From: Bacteroidota bacterium
Lineage (GTDB): Bacteria > Bacteroidota > Bacteroidia > Chitinophagales > Chitinophagaceae
Direction of reading: 5' to 3'
Length of the DNA: 64,000 nucleotides
NCBI GenBank assembly: GCA_023386045.1
Contig: JAEWKK010000013.1
Span: 1-64,000 of the forward strand
Below the pieces are notes generated by a model. That model made no database searches. It was not told where the DNA came from and was given only the letters and a program-made list of their open reading frames with translations. Of the stretch, positions 15,254-25,139 are shown piece after piece. The position numbers were made by a program, and so were the translations under genes. Within the stretch, counting starts at the first letter, position 1, and every line of letters starts with the position of its first letter.

Positions 15254-15640
15254 ATGGCTGCCAAATACGTTAAACCAACTGAAAGTGAGCTGGAGATCCT
15301 GAACATCCTTTGGCAAAAAGATACAGCCACCGTACGTGAAGTACATGAATACCTTTCCAAATCAAAAGATGTTGGCTATACCACTACCCTTAAGCTGATG
15401 CAGATCATGCACGATAAAGGCCTGGTGAAAAGAGACGAGTCCATGAGAACCCATATCTATCAGCCAGCCGTTAACAGGGAAAAAACACAAAAACATCTTT
15501 TAGATAAAATGATCGACACGCTTTTTGGCGGTTCGTCAACACAATTAGTTTTGCAGGCACTGGGAAGCGGAGAACAAAAGATCTCTGCAGAGGAGTTGGA
15601 TAAACTACAAACGCTTATCAACAACCTGAAAAAACAGTAA
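15254..15640 (+). CDS. BlaI/MecI/CopY family transcriptional repressor
   Basis: The 128-residue protein has the winged-helix N-terminal half of BlaI/MecI (PTESELEILNILWQKD, TVREVHEYLS, YTTTLKLMQIMHDKGLVKRD) and a C-terminal dimerisation helix pair (EKTQKHLLDKMIDTLFGGS). It should repress the operon with the M56 peptidase gene that follows 3 nt downstream; in this family repression ends when the partner protease triggers repressor cleavage. The start chosen is ATG 15254 because the upstream in-frame ATG lies within the operator dyad. Confidence 0.92.
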   Translation: MAAKYVKPTESELEILNILWQKDTATVREVHEYLSKSKDVGYTTTLKLMQIMHDKGLVKRDESMRTHIYQPAVNREKTQKHLLDKMIDTLFGGSSTQLVLQALGSGEQKISAEELDKLQTLINNLKKQ

Positions 15641-15643
15641 ACC

Positions 15644-17338
15644 ATGACCGGCTGGAGCAGCTCGCATTTTCTGCAATCACTGGGATGGGCCATATTGAAC
15701 AGTTTCTGGCAAATGGCCCTGCTTTGGATTATTTATTCTTTGCTGAACCATTTATTCAAATGGAATGCTTCAAAGAAATATCAATTTGCTGTAACCGGCA
15801 TTGCCCTGGGATTTGCATGGTTCCTGTTCACTTTCTTCTATTACCTGCAAACAAGTCCTGTTTCTTCGATCGCCATATTTAATAGTGTGATCAGGGAAAC
15901 AAGCCAGTTCCTCCAGATCATTTTATTTTCAGCTTCAATGGCCTACCTGGCACTCCTGGTATTTCCTTCCTATAAATTATATCGCAACTGGCGTTTTGTA
16001 CAAACCATCAAGAAACAGGGACTGGTAAAAGCCGGTCTGAATTACAGGTTGTTTGTTCAGAAGATCGCAAACCAGCTGGGTATGTCGAAAAGAGTCCTGG
16101 TTTTTGCTTCGGAGCTGGTAAAATCCCCGGTTACTGTAGGTTATTTCAAACCAATGATCCTCATACCTGTGGCTGCATTAAATAATTTATCTACCCAGCA
16201 GGTGGAAGCCATATTGCTCCATGAACTTTCACATATCAGGCGTTTTGATTACCTGGTGAATTTTATGATCAGCATCATCAATACCATTCTTTATTTCAAC
16301 CCTTTTGTGAAGCTGTTCATGAAGAATATAGAGGAAGAAAGAGAAAACTGCTGTGATGAACTGGTTCTGCAATTTGGATATGATAAACTAGGCTATGCCT
16401 CTGCCCTGCTGACCCTGGAAAAATTATCTGCACAGCATCAGGTTCTTGCACTTTGCGCTACCGGAAAAAACTATCTCTTAACCCGCATTGAAAAAATCGT
16501 TGGGATGGAAAAGAAAAAAGGATTTAAGCTAAACCACATTGCAGGCATGATTGCAGCCCTGTTCTGTATAGTATTCTTTAATTCCATTCTTATAATTAAG
16601 GAACATAAGAACTCTCATATTTCCCTTGCCTACGACAATATGGGCAATGCTTTTAACTACTTTGATGACAGTAAGGCTAACCGTTCGGGTCTGAGTTCAC
16701 CTTCAGCTGAACAGGATATGAATAAGGTTGCTAAAGCAACTGCACCTAAGTCAGAGAAGGAAAATGATGCCCCAACAACTTTTCACTATAATCAACCTGT
16801 TATAGTATTGGATCAGCCAGAGAACCATATGTTTCTCAGGGTAGCGCAGGATGATATCGATGCCTCATTAACAAAAGAGGAAAAAGAAAAAGTAAAGACC
16901 ACGGTAGACGCCACCAAAAAGATCCTGACTACCTTGCAATGGAAGGAAATGGATAAGGCTATTGCTGATGCCATGACACAGGAAGAAAAAATGCAGGCGA
17001 AACAGGAATACCTCAAAGCATTCGACCAACGCATCGAGATCAAAAACCTGGAGCAACAGCTGAAAGCAGAATATGAAAAGCTGGACTGGGAACGCATAAA
17101 CCAGAATGTAAACAAAGCATTGGTTGATATCAGGCTTGACAGTCTTGAAACTGTTTACAATTCCATTCTTACAGAAATTGAAAAAGCAAGGTCTGAAGCC
17201 AGCGCCAATGGAGTTGTGAGTGTAGCTCCACTCCCCGACCAGTCTTTAGAAAACATCCGCAAATCAACAATGGAACTGCGTAGCCAGGTAGAAAGCATCA
17301 AAGCCATACGCAATCCAAAGAAAACAGTAAAACTTTAA
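15644..17338 (+). CDS. M56 family (BlaR1-like) membrane metallopeptidase
   Basis: The 564-residue protein has four or so N-terminal transmembrane helices, the zinc-protease motif HELSH at residues 193-197 followed by EERENCCDELV, and another membrane helix at about 292-310 (IAGMIAALFCIVFFNSILII). In place of a penicillin-binding sensor domain, the roughly 250 C-terminal residues are a polar linker and a long charged coiled-coil region. It is the expected partner of the BlaI repressor: sensing a signal, then causing repressor cleavage. The sensed ligand is unknown; no beta-lactamase gene is nearby. Confidence 0.9.
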   Translation: MTGWSSSHFLQSLGWAILNSFWQMALLWIIYSLLNHLFKWNASKKYQFAVTGIALGFAWFLFTFFYYLQTSPVSSIAIFNSVIRETSQFLQIILFSASMAYLALLVFPSYKLYRNWRFVQTIKKQGLVKAGLNYRLFVQKIANQLGMSKRVLVFASELVKSPVTVGYFKPMILIPVAALNNLSTQQVEAILLHELSHIRRFDYLVNFMISIINTILYFNPFVKLFMKNIEEERENCCDELVLQFGYDKLGYASALLTLEKLSAQHQVLALCATGKNYLLTRIEKIVGMEKKKGFKLNHIAGMIAALFCIVFFNSILIIKEHKNSHISLAYDNMGNAFNYFDDSKANRSGLSSPSAEQDMNKVAKATAPKSEKENDAPTTFHYNQPVIVLDQPENHMFLRVAQDDIDASLTKEEKEKVKTTVDATKKILTTLQWKEMDKAIADAMTQEEKMQAKQEYLKAFDQRIEIKNLEQQLKAEYEKLDWERINQNVNKALVDIRLDSLETVYNSILTEIEKARSEASANGVVSVAPLPDQSLENIRKSTMELRSQVESIKAIRNPKKTVKL

Positions 17339-17356
17339 TTCTGAATTTTTCAATAA

Positions 17357-17383
17357 AGGGTCTCGAGAGAGGCTCTTTTTTTA
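17357..17383 (+). terminator. Terminator of the BlaI-M56 operon
   Basis: An 8-bp stem with two G-T wobbles (AGGGTCTC / GAGGCTCT, loop GAGA) is followed by seven T residues, 19 nt after the M56 stop codon. Confidence 0.75.
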
Positions 17384-17461
17384 TGTGAAATCTCGAAACA
17401 AAAGGCCATCCTTACACCTGAAAAAAATGGAAGGCCCGGAAAAATCAGGTATTTTAATCAC

Positions 17462-17554
17462 ATGATGAAATTTATCAAAAACGCCATCCTCATTGGGATT
17501 TTTCTATGCATGCTGTATTTCGTTGCAATAGTTTTGTTCCAGATCTTCGGATGA
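17462..17554 (+). CDS. Possible 30-residue single-helix membrane protein
   Basis: An ATG-ATG start opens a 30-codon frame that encodes two lysines followed by a 23-residue hydrophobic helix (NAILIGIFLCMLYFVAIVLF) and ends QIFG. The profile is that of a small inner-membrane protein, not random sequence. It lies in the 317-bp gap between the M56 terminator and the convergent porP gene. No homologue is recalled, so this is a candidate; a chance frame remains possible. Confidence 0.4.
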   Translation: MMKFIKNAILIGIFLCMLYFVAIVLFQIFG

Positions 17555-17655
17555 TGAATTTTTCACGACCAGTAGAAGAAAGGAATGATCTAAAGAAAAA
17601 AAATTAGACTGGATTTGCTAAGCGCAAAATCAACAGCTCTAAAAAATCCATGTTT

Positions 17656-18672
17656 TTACCAGACATTTCTTGGACAGGTATCTCCGTAATGATTGCCAAT
17701 CAGGAAGCCCAGTATCAATTCATGTGTTCCCCGGGCAACTGTGTTCAGGGGAGTTTTTGTAAAATCGTAAGCATAACCAAGGTTGAAAGTATTGCCTACA
17801 TTCAAACCAACCATTGCTGCATAACCATCTTCCAGTCGGTAGCTGGCTCCCACCCATAAAAGATCACGGTATTGAAGTTTTGCATTCAGATCAAACTGTG
17901 GTGAAGTGGGCGTATTCGGAATGTATTTGACCATGACTGAGGGAATCAGATTCAGGTCTTCATTCAAAAGAAAACGATAACCTGCGGTTCCAAATAAATG
18001 CGGCACCAGTTTGAAGCCTAAAGTATCGTCTGTGAAAGCGACCTTTTGTGGAATAATCTGTTGTGCACTGATTCCGGCAAAATAATCAGCAGAATATAAC
18101 CACAGACCCATGGAAAGATCAGGCCTTAGCTTATAAATATCCGCAGCGCTGCCTTCTGCAGGATCAAAAGGATCTCCGTTATTGAAAGTGGATTTAGCAC
18201 CATCCCTGCTGATCTTCATTATGCCTGCAGCAAAACCTGCCGACAAATTGGTTTTGGGTGAAAGACCTATATGATAAGCATAGGAAAGATTTGCGGAGAA
18301 ACGATTGTACAATCCTGTTTTATCATTCACTATGCTGAAGCCAACACCATGATGGGGTTCAGAAGCTGTGTAATTCTCCCAGTAAGCACTTCCTCTAGGA
18401 TTTTCACCCGGCACCTGGTAAGAACTGGCATTTGTCTTCAGGTCTTTTTTCCCAATGGGTTTATGAATGGAAAGATAAAGTGTACGTGGTGCGCCATCCA
18501 GACCCACCCACTGGTCCCTGACGCTCATTTTAAGATCTGTATAATTTTCAATGCCGCTTAATGCCGGGTTCAGGATATAGTTATTGAGCACATATTGCGT
18601 ATAATGAGGCTTTTGCTGCGCTACAGCAGCAAATGACATCATACACATGAAAGAGATCATCACACATTTCAT
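17656..18672 (-). CDS. PorP/SprF family T9SS outer-membrane protein
   Basis: The 338-residue protein has a signal peptide (about 1-18) followed by the PorP/SprF opening QQKPHYTQYVLNNYILNPALSGIENYTDLKMSVRDQW-type block (in parts), and then alternating amphipathic strands of an outer-membrane barrel (NLSYAYHIGLSPKTNLSAG, YFAGISAQQIIPQ). PorP/SprF proteins assist export or surface attachment of particular T9SS cargos. It follows the 1444-residue PKD protein with a 2-nt gap, so the two are co-transcribed and probably act as exporter partner and cargo. Confidence 0.93.
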   Translation of the reverse strand: MKCVMISFMCMMSFAAVAQQKPHYTQYVLNNYILNPALSGIENYTDLKMSVRDQWVGLDGAPRTLYLSIHKPIGKKDLKTNASSYQVPGENPRGSAYWENYTASEPHHGVGFSIVNDKTGLYNRFSANLSYAYHIGLSPKTNLSAGFAAGIMKISRDGAKSTFNNGDPFDPAEGSAADIYKLRPDLSMGLWLYSADYFAGISAQQIIPQKVAFTDDTLGFKLVPHLFGTAGYRFLLNEDLNLIPSVMVKYIPNTPTSPQFDLNAKLQYRDLLWVGASYRLEDGYAAMVGLNVGNTFNLGYAYDFTKTPLNTVARGTHELILGFLIGNHYGDTCPRNVW

Positions 18673-18674
18673 AA

Positions 18675-21600
18675 CTACCTGATTATATCTACAAAACCCG
18701 AAAGCTGCTTCCGTCCGTTCTTTGGATTAATGATGTAATAATAAGTTCCAGCCGGAAGATCACTGCCTTTATATTTCCCATCCCAGGGCGTTGAATATCC
18801 AACCGATTTATAAACCAGCTGGCCATACCTGTTATAAATTTCAATAGTGGCACCCGGATATGTATCGAGATATTTGATTTCCCATCTGTCATGAATACCA
18901 TCGCCATTAGGAGAAAAAGTATTAGGTATGGCCGGTGTCTTCAACACTTTAATGAACACCTGGTCAGAGGCAGTACATCCATCTGCTGAAGTTACAATTA
19001 AGGTATAGGTGATATCATCCACCGGTGATACAACTGGTTGAGGAATGGAAGGATTATTTAATCCCGATACAGGCGTCCAGGAATAACTGGGATTGTTACC
19101 GGAACCACTACCTGTAATGGTTGCAGATCCTCCTTCCAGAATAAACAGGTCCGGCCCTGCGTTAGCAATGGGAACAGGATAAACCGTTATGGTTTTCTCT
19201 GCCATATTCATACAACCATTGCTGGCTGTAAAACTGTATCGAATGGTATGCGTGCCCACACCCGCGGCCTGGGGATTGAACAAACCTGTGGGTGAAATTC
19301 CATTACCAGAAAACAGTGGTGTTCCAGGCAGGTTGGAAACTGAAGCCTGGGTCAACTGGAAAGGAGGAGCATCAGCGCAAACAGCAGGAATATCATTGAA
19401 ACTGATCAACGGTGTTGCCTTGACTGTTATGGTTTGAAAAGAAGTATGCAGGCAGTTATCTCCTGAATAAGCCACCACTCTTACTTCGTAAGTTTTTGTA
19501 GCCGGACTGAAAAACTCAGGATAGTTATGATTATAAGATGCACCGTTTAAAGGATATAAGGCTACAGTTTTATTGGTTGGATCATTGGCATAATCCCAAA
19601 AGATCTCAAGCTTCACCACATTGCCCACATCTACCGTGGAAAGATTGGTAACCGTCACTACATTATTACTGCAATGCTGCAAACCACCATTGATGGAAAA
19701 AACCGATTGAGGCACAGTTCCGTTCAGGGTAAAGGGTTGTGTAAGAGTTGAAGCGCATCCATTAACAGAGGTTACAGTAAGCGTAACATTATAAGTACCG
19801 GTGGCAGTGTATTTATGCGTGGGATTTTTTAGAGTAGAAATATTTGGATTGGTTCCATTGGCGTTGGGATCCCCAAAGTTCCAGAGATAGGTAAAGCCGG
19901 CCTGTGTTCCATCAGCAATGGAAGAAGTATCAAAAAATGGAGAAAATGGATCCGTCAGGCAATTAGCAGGAACTGTAAATCCTGCAACAGGAAGTGGATG
20001 TACAGTTATGGGCAATGTAAACACAGGACTGATACAACCCTTATCTGTTTGCGTTACCAGTGTTGCATTGTAAACACCTGTTGCTGCATAATTATGTGAA
20101 ACCGCAGCATTGGTATTATTGACCTGCGTATTGCCATCATTAAAATCCCAGGTCCACTGAATAATATTTCCTGAATTGGCGGCAGATGCATCGGTAAAAA
20201 CAATTCCCTGCGTTTCGCAAACAGGTGCTGAAATGGTAAAATTGGAAGTTGGAAGCTGATGTACGATGACAGTATCCTTCGCCACTGTGGAAATACAACC
20301 AATAGCGGAAGTGCTGGTAAGTGTTATGATATAAGTTCCGGCTGCTGCATAATTGTGTGAAGGATTTTGAGAAGATGCGCTATTGCCATCACCAAAGTTC
20401 CAGTTCCATTGGGTGATGGTACTATTGGGAGCTGTACTTTGATCCGTGAAATTGATAGTGGTTCCCAAACAAACTTCAGCAGGTGCACTGAAAGAAGCCT
20501 GGGGATGCGCATAAACAGTATTGACTGTCTTTGTGATGCTATCCCTGCAACCGGCAATGGATGTCACCACCATTTTAACTGTGAATGGACCTGTACTGTT
20601 GAAATTATGCACAGGGTCTTTTACATTATCGCTTCCTCCATCACTGAAACCCCATAAATAACTCAATTGACTGAGTGTTCCATCTGAAATGGAAGAATTA
20701 TTGGTGAACTGCATTTGTCCGGAAGGCAGACAGGCGTTTCCGAAAGTATAATCAGCAGCAGGGTTCACCGCAACAGTTACCGGCATCGAATAAACCAGAC
20801 TCTGACAACCGGTAGAGTTTTCTACTTTTAGTGTGATGATATAATTACCAGCAGCTGCATAGCTATGCGTTTGTGAAGCATTACTGGTAACAACAACCGG
20901 AGCAGAACCATCACCAAAATTCCAGGTCCATTTCACAATGGTTCCATTCAGGGTGCTGGAAGAATCTGAAACGGTGACAGATTGGTTAACACAAAGTGGA
21001 TATGTAATTCCAAATTTGGCAACTGGCGGATCAGTGAGCACAACTGTCTTAGCTACTGTATCCGATAAACAGCCAATATCTGTGATCACAGAATATTTTA
21101 CATTAAAAGAACCGGCTGTAGTATATAAATGTGAAGGATTTTTAACCGAGGCATTCCCGCCATCTCCAAAATTCCATGAATAGTTGATGATGGTTCTTCC
21201 ATCGGGATTGGCATTGTCAAAAAACTTGACACTGTCTGAAACACATCCTGTTGTGGAGAAATTAAAATCAGCAATTGGTCTTTCAAATACCTGAAGATCA
21301 TAATTCACTTCCTGTTCTCCACTGCAGCCTTCCGGAGTTGGATTCTGCACAACAATCCTGATGGGATAAGTTCCTGAAGTACTAATGGTGTATGGTGTAG
21401 GTAGTTTATACCGGTACAACTGTCGCCCATTAATAGTCCAGGTGGAATCATAAGCCGGAGTATTGATTGTTACATCAGTGAACAAACCGCCAAAGATCCA
21501 TTTGATCTGTGTGGGCTGATAAGGAAAGATGGCTGAAAAATAAAACGGAGAAGATTTACAGGCCGCTGGAAAGTCCACGGTGGCATACTGGTTCTGCACT

Positions 21601-23009
21601 GAAACAAACTGGTACAGATCTTTTACATTGGCACCGGCATTATACCCATAGGATTCTGCTCCTCCATAACCATAGGCAATGGCATTGAAGCCGGAATCTG
21701 ATTCTACAATATGCTGGCCCTGAGAAACATTCTGTACCAGGTAAGAATAGTTGGGTTTCTGAGGATGCACCACGAATGGAGCTGTTGGTGGCTGGCCGTC
21801 GATCCTGAAGGAACTGATAGCAGTTCCTGTATTAGGTATCACCACATTCAGGTAATGCTGTTGGGCTATGATGGCAAAATTGGGCGTGGAATTCAGGATC
21901 ACCCGGTTGATGTTTTGTTCAACTGGGCTCAGGTAAATCACTTCGGGATCTCCATTACCTGCAATAGCTGTATTCCCGCATACGTTCGCCGAAGTAATAT
22001 ATTGCGCCACCATGATTGGCTTATCTGATTCAATTAGATTGGGTGTTGCTGTTTGTCCTATCTGGTAGTAAAACCCATTGATCAAATTCGTTTGAATGGT
22101 CCCATTCACTTTTACAACGGCCGTTGGATCAGAAACCGCGATTCTGAAAAAATTATAAGACATCTGTGAAGTAGGCACAGTGAGATAGGATTTTCCCCAG
22201 GCATTTTTTGGAAAAGCCTGCACCATAAAATTATCTGCTGAATTATTGCTGGGTCCCACCGGGCATTTGATATTGATCTTTCCACTACCCGAAAAAACAG
22301 CTATGCGTTTGCAACCACCTGTTCCAGTACTGATGCTTCGGATCTTGGAACCCGTTAAGTCCACGCCGTTGTTTCCTGCAAGCTCTCCCAATACATTCAA
22401 CACCTGCCCCTGCGTGAGGTTAAAAGTATAAGTAGCACCTCCATTCATGGAAAGTGTATTGGCACTGGGTATGACTTCCACTGTAGTGGTGCCTGTATCT
22501 GTAGCCACCGCATAGAAGAAACTATTGGAATTAGCCTCATTGGAATACTGACTAAAGTTCAATGCATAATATTCCTTCCCCAATGTATTGGTAGGAAAAA
22601 GAAGTGTGGCACCAGAAACATTGCCATTATAAATATGGGCATAAGCTACAATGGGTTTGTCGCTTGTGATATGAATGCCTTTACTGCTCACGCCTTCTGT
22701 GGTGAGCCTTGCATCCTGTGCTCCTGTTTTAGGAAGCGGGTTAGTAGTAAAAATTGTATTGGCAGGAATATTATTGTAGACCTGGGAAAAACCAAGAGCA
22801 GGAATGGAAACCGTTACATTAGTTACTGCTTCAGTGGCAAAATATAAGACCATTTCCTGCGTGCCGCCTGTATTATTTTGAAACATGCGGCAATGAAGAC
22901 CATATCCTACCCAAAAGTCTTTCCCTTTATTGGAAAAATCCTGTGCAAACGCCAGGGTGGCCAGAAAAACAGCCGGTAAAAGGGCAAAAAGGTAACGTAA
23001 ATTTCTCAT
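18675..23009 (-). CDS. Giant secreted PKD-repeat protein with T9SS type B sorting domain
   Basis: The 1444-residue protein has a signal peptide (about 1-22), an N-terminal region (about 25-480) resembling the IgGFc-binding-protein N-terminal domain seen in Bacteroidota surface proteins (GKDFWVGYGLH, SDKPIVAYAHIYNG), then an array of PKD domains marked by WNFGDG-like motifs: six clear and one degenerate. An Ig-like region follows, and the last 95 residues are the type B sorting domain (IPNTFSPNGDGIHDRWEI, IYNRYGQLVYKS, WDGKYKGSDLPAGTYYYI). It is expected on the cell surface as an adhesin-like filament or released protein. It is coupled to PorP/SprF just downstream. Confidence 0.92.
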   Translation of the reverse strand: MRNLRYLFALLPAVFLATLAFAQDFSNKGKDFWVGYGLHCRMFQNNTGGTQEMVLYFATEAVTNVTVSIPALGFSQVYNNIPANTIFTTNPLPKTGAQDARLTTEGVSSKGIHITSDKPIVAYAHIYNGNVSGATLLFPTNTLGKEYYALNFSQYSNEANSNSFFYAVATDTGTTTVEVIPSANTLSMNGGATYTFNLTQGQVLNVLGELAGNNGVDLTGSKIRSISTGTGGCKRIAVFSGSGKINIKCPVGPSNNSADNFMVQAFPKNAWGKSYLTVPTSQMSYNFFRIAVSDPTAVVKVNGTIQTNLINGFYYQIGQTATPNLIESDKPIMVAQYITSANVCGNTAIAGNGDPEVIYLSPVEQNINRVILNSTPNFAIIAQQHYLNVVIPNTGTAISSFRIDGQPPTAPFVVHPQKPNYSYLVQNVSQGQHIVESDSGFNAIAYGYGGAESYGYNAGANVKDLYQFVSVQNQYATVDFPAACKSSPFYFSAIFPYQPTQIKWIFGGLFTDVTINTPAYDSTWTINGRQLYRYKLPTPYTISTSGTYPIRIVVQNPTPEGCSGEQEVNYDLQVFERPIADFNFSTTGCVSDSVKFFDNANPDGRTIINYSWNFGDGGNASVKNPSHLYTTAGSFNVKYSVITDIGCLSDTVAKTVVLTDPPVAKFGITYPLCVNQSVTVSDSSSTLNGTIVKWTWNFGDGSAPVVVTSNASQTHSYAAAGNYIITLKVENSTGCQSLVYSMPVTVAVNPAADYTFGNACLPSGQMQFTNNSSISDGTLSQLSYLWGFSDGGSDNVKDPVHNFNSTGPFTVKMVVTSIAGCRDSITKTVNTVYAHPQASFSAPAEVCLGTTINFTDQSTAPNSTITQWNWNFGDGNSASSQNPSHNYAAAGTYIITLTSTSAIGCISTVAKDTVIVHQLPTSNFTISAPVCETQGIVFTDASAANSGNIIQWTWDFNDGNTQVNNTNAAVSHNYAATGVYNATLVTQTDKGCISPVFTLPITVHPLPVAGFTVPANCLTDPFSPFFDTSSIADGTQAGFTYLWNFGDPNANGTNPNISTLKNPTHKYTATGTYNVTLTVTSVNGCASTLTQPFTLNGTVPQSVFSINGGLQHCSNNVVTVTNLSTVDVGNVVKLEIFWDYANDPTNKTVALYPLNGASYNHNYPEFFSPATKTYEVRVVAYSGDNCLHTSFQTITVKATPLISFNDIPAVCADAPPFQLTQASVSNLPGTPLFSGNGISPTGLFNPQAAGVGTHTIRYSFTASNGCMNMAEKTITVYPVPIANAGPDLFILEGGSATITGSGSGNNPSYSWTPVSGLNNPSIPQPVVSPVDDITYTLIVTSADGCTASDQVFIKVLKTPAIPNTFSPNGDGIHDRWEIKYLDTYPGATIEIYNRYGQLVYKSVGYSTPWDGKYKGSDLPAGTYYYIINPKNGRKQLSGFVDIIR

Positions 23010-23161
23010 CAGTTAGTTTGGGAAAGATAACCTGCAATTTAATTCAAACTGCTGATGCTGCTCAATCTTATCGATAAAGCACATTAAAAAACCGACCTGA
23101 GAATGAACATGACCCTTTTGGTTTAACCAGCCTTTATGGAATTGCCAGGATCTTCAACAAT

Positions 23162-23725
23162 TTACCTTCGAAACTGGTAAAAAACGCCCAGCTGCCATAC
23201 CCTGTTTTTGATCTCGCCAGGTCCCTTGCCAATATCTGTGAGACCAACATTGTAACGGGCGTCCACACCAAAACCTGATGAAGCGAGATAACCAAGACCA
23301 AACACCCAGCCTACATCTGTTTTCTGAACATCCTTTTTGATATTCACCTCCGTACCATTTTCATATTTGAATTCAGCATCCGCTAAAACTCCGATTTGTG
23401 GTCCTGTTTCCAGTCTGAATCCTTGTTGAAAGAGATACTGGAATAAAATAGGGATGTTCAGGTAGTCGATCTTTTGTTTGCCGTTATAGAATTCCGCGCC
23501 CTGTTGCGAATAGACAAATTCTGGCTGAATGGCAACATTAGGTTTTACATGGATATGCACCAGCAATCCTCCATGAAAGCCAATGCGGGGATCGGTTGTA
23601 GGGATGTCATCATTGTAATCAGCGATGTTGACTCCTCCTTTTAGACCCAACTGTGCCGACCTTCTTTGTCCAAAAGAAATCAAACTGGTTCCAAACAGTA
23701 ACATGAATAAAACAGCTTTTTTCAT
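23162..23725 (-). CDS. Outer-membrane beta-barrel (porin family) protein
   Basis: The 187-residue protein has a signal peptide (MKKAVLFMLLFGTSLISFGQ) and a short barrel with alternating strands (LGLKGGVNIADYND, GFHGGLLVHIHVKPNVAIQPEFVYSQQGAE, FGVDARYNVGLTDIG), as in the PorT-like/outer-membrane protein beta-barrel family. About eight strands are predicted. It stands alone upstream of the PKD-porP pair with a 152-bp gap; a functional link is not shown. Confidence 0.85.
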   Translation of the reverse strand: MKKAVLFMLLFGTSLISFGQRRSAQLGLKGGVNIADYNDDIPTTDPRIGFHGGLLVHIHVKPNVAIQPEFVYSQQGAEFYNGKQKIDYLNIPILFQYLFQQGFRLETGPQIGVLADAEFKYENGTEVNIKKDVQKTDVGWVFGLGYLASSGFGVDARYNVGLTDIGKGPGEIKNRVWQLGVFYQFRR

Positions 23726-23843
23726 AACAGTTTTTCTTTATCGCTGCAATTCAGAGGCCAGACAATATTTTTTTGCAAAATGAATTTCAATCAAACAATC
23801 AATACAGTCATTAGTAAATTGCTACAGATTTTAAATCCTTCAC

Positions 23844-25139
23844 ATGAATCAGAATCAATTTGAAGTGATTGTTATTGGAGCAGGTGCAGCGGGACTGATG
23901 GCCGCACTTGAGGTAGCCCTTACCGGCAGATCGGTTGCCATTGTTGAAGCTAGGCAAAGAACCGGTGGACGCATCAATACCATTAGAAATGTATCCATTG
24001 ACCTTCCTATAGAGATGGGTGCAGAATTCGTACATGGAAAGCTTCAGTCAACGAGGATGCTACTTGAAAAAGCAGGAGCAAATGTCTATAAAGTTGAAGG
24101 TGATATCTGGCAAAAAAACAATCAAGGCCTCCGGGAACAAAAGGACTTTATTGAAGATTACAAAGCACTGGAAAATAAATTCGGTCAGTTAAAGGAAGAC
24201 ATCAGCGTTCATGAATTCATACAAAACTATCTGCAGGGCGATAAAATGGAAGAGGCCCGGATCACCGTAAAAAATTATGTTGAAGGTTATTATGCTGCAG
24301 ATACAAAAAGGGCAAGCACTTTTGCGCTTCGCGATGAATTAAATGGAGCTGATGAACAACAATTCAGGATCGAAGGGGGATATATTGATTTGGTTAATTA
24401 CCTGGAAGAGCAGTGCAGAAATAACAAGGTCGGTATCTTTCTTTCCACTCCTGCCCAGGAAATTGTATGGCAAAAAGACCAGGTAAAAATCATTTGCCAG
24501 GAAAAGGAACTGACCGCGAATAAAATCATCGTCACTGTTCCTGTAGGTGTACTTCAATCAGGTGTTCTGCATTTTATCCCGGAGATACCAGGATATTTGG
24601 AAGCTGCCAGGCACCTGGGTTTTGGAGGGGTGATTAAAACCATCCTGATTTTTGAAGAAGCATTCTGGAAAAACAAAGATTTCACGCAGGGAAAAGATCT
24701 TGAAAAAATGGGTTTTCTTTTTTCAGATGCATTGATTCCTACCTGGTGGACTGCCTATCCTAAAAACGCTCCCATTCTTACTGGTTGGTCTGGCGGCCCG
24801 CACGTAGACCAGATAAAAGACCTCGGTGATGATGAGATCGTAGCTACAGCCATTGCATCTTTAAGTCGCATTTTTTCCATGAAATATGAAGAGTTGAACA
24901 ACAAATTAAAAAGCTCGTATGTTGCCAACTGGGTGAAAGATGCCTATTGCCTTGGTGGCTATTCTTATGATGTGGTCAATGGTGCAGTTGCTAAATCTGT
25001 ATTGAAAAAAGCAATTGACGATACCATTTACTTTGCTGGCGAAGGCTTATTTGAAGGATTGGAAATTGGCACAGTGGAAGCAGCCCTGGTAAACGGAAGA
25101 GATACAGCTCACCGTGTAGTGGCATCTTTTAAAAACTAA
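23844..25139 (+). CDS. Flavin-containing amine oxidase (FAD-dependent oxidoreductase)
   Basis: The 431-residue protein has the N-terminal FAD motif VIVIGAGAAGLMAALEVA and the following EARQRTGGRI, the middle substrate domain, and the C-terminal FAD-binding block YFAGEGLFEGLEIGTVEAALVNGRDTA, which is the signature of monoamine oxidase/polyamine oxidase-like flavoproteins. No signal peptide. It probably oxidises a primary or secondary amine to an imine with release of peroxide; the substrate is unknown. Its 3' end overlaps the convergent DUF5686 gene by 11 nt. Confidence 0.9.
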   Translation: MNQNQFEVIVIGAGAAGLMAALEVALTGRSVAIVEARQRTGGRINTIRNVSIDLPIEMGAEFVHGKLQSTRMLLEKAGANVYKVEGDIWQKNNQGLREQKDFIEDYKALENKFGQLKEDISVHEFIQNYLQGDKMEEARITVKNYVEGYYAADTKRASTFALRDELNGADEQQFRIEGGYIDLVNYLEEQCRNNKVGIFLSTPAQEIVWQKDQVKIICQEKELTANKIIVTVPVGVLQSGVLHFIPEIPGYLEAARHLGFGGVIKTILIFEEAFWKNKDFTQGKDLEKMGFLFSDALIPTWWTAYPKNAPILTGWSGGPHVDQIKDLGDDEIVATAIASLSRIFSMKYEELNNKLKSSYVANWVKDAYCLGGYSYDVVNGAVAKSVLKKAIDDTIYFAGEGLFEGLEIGTVEAALVNGRDTAHRVVASFKN

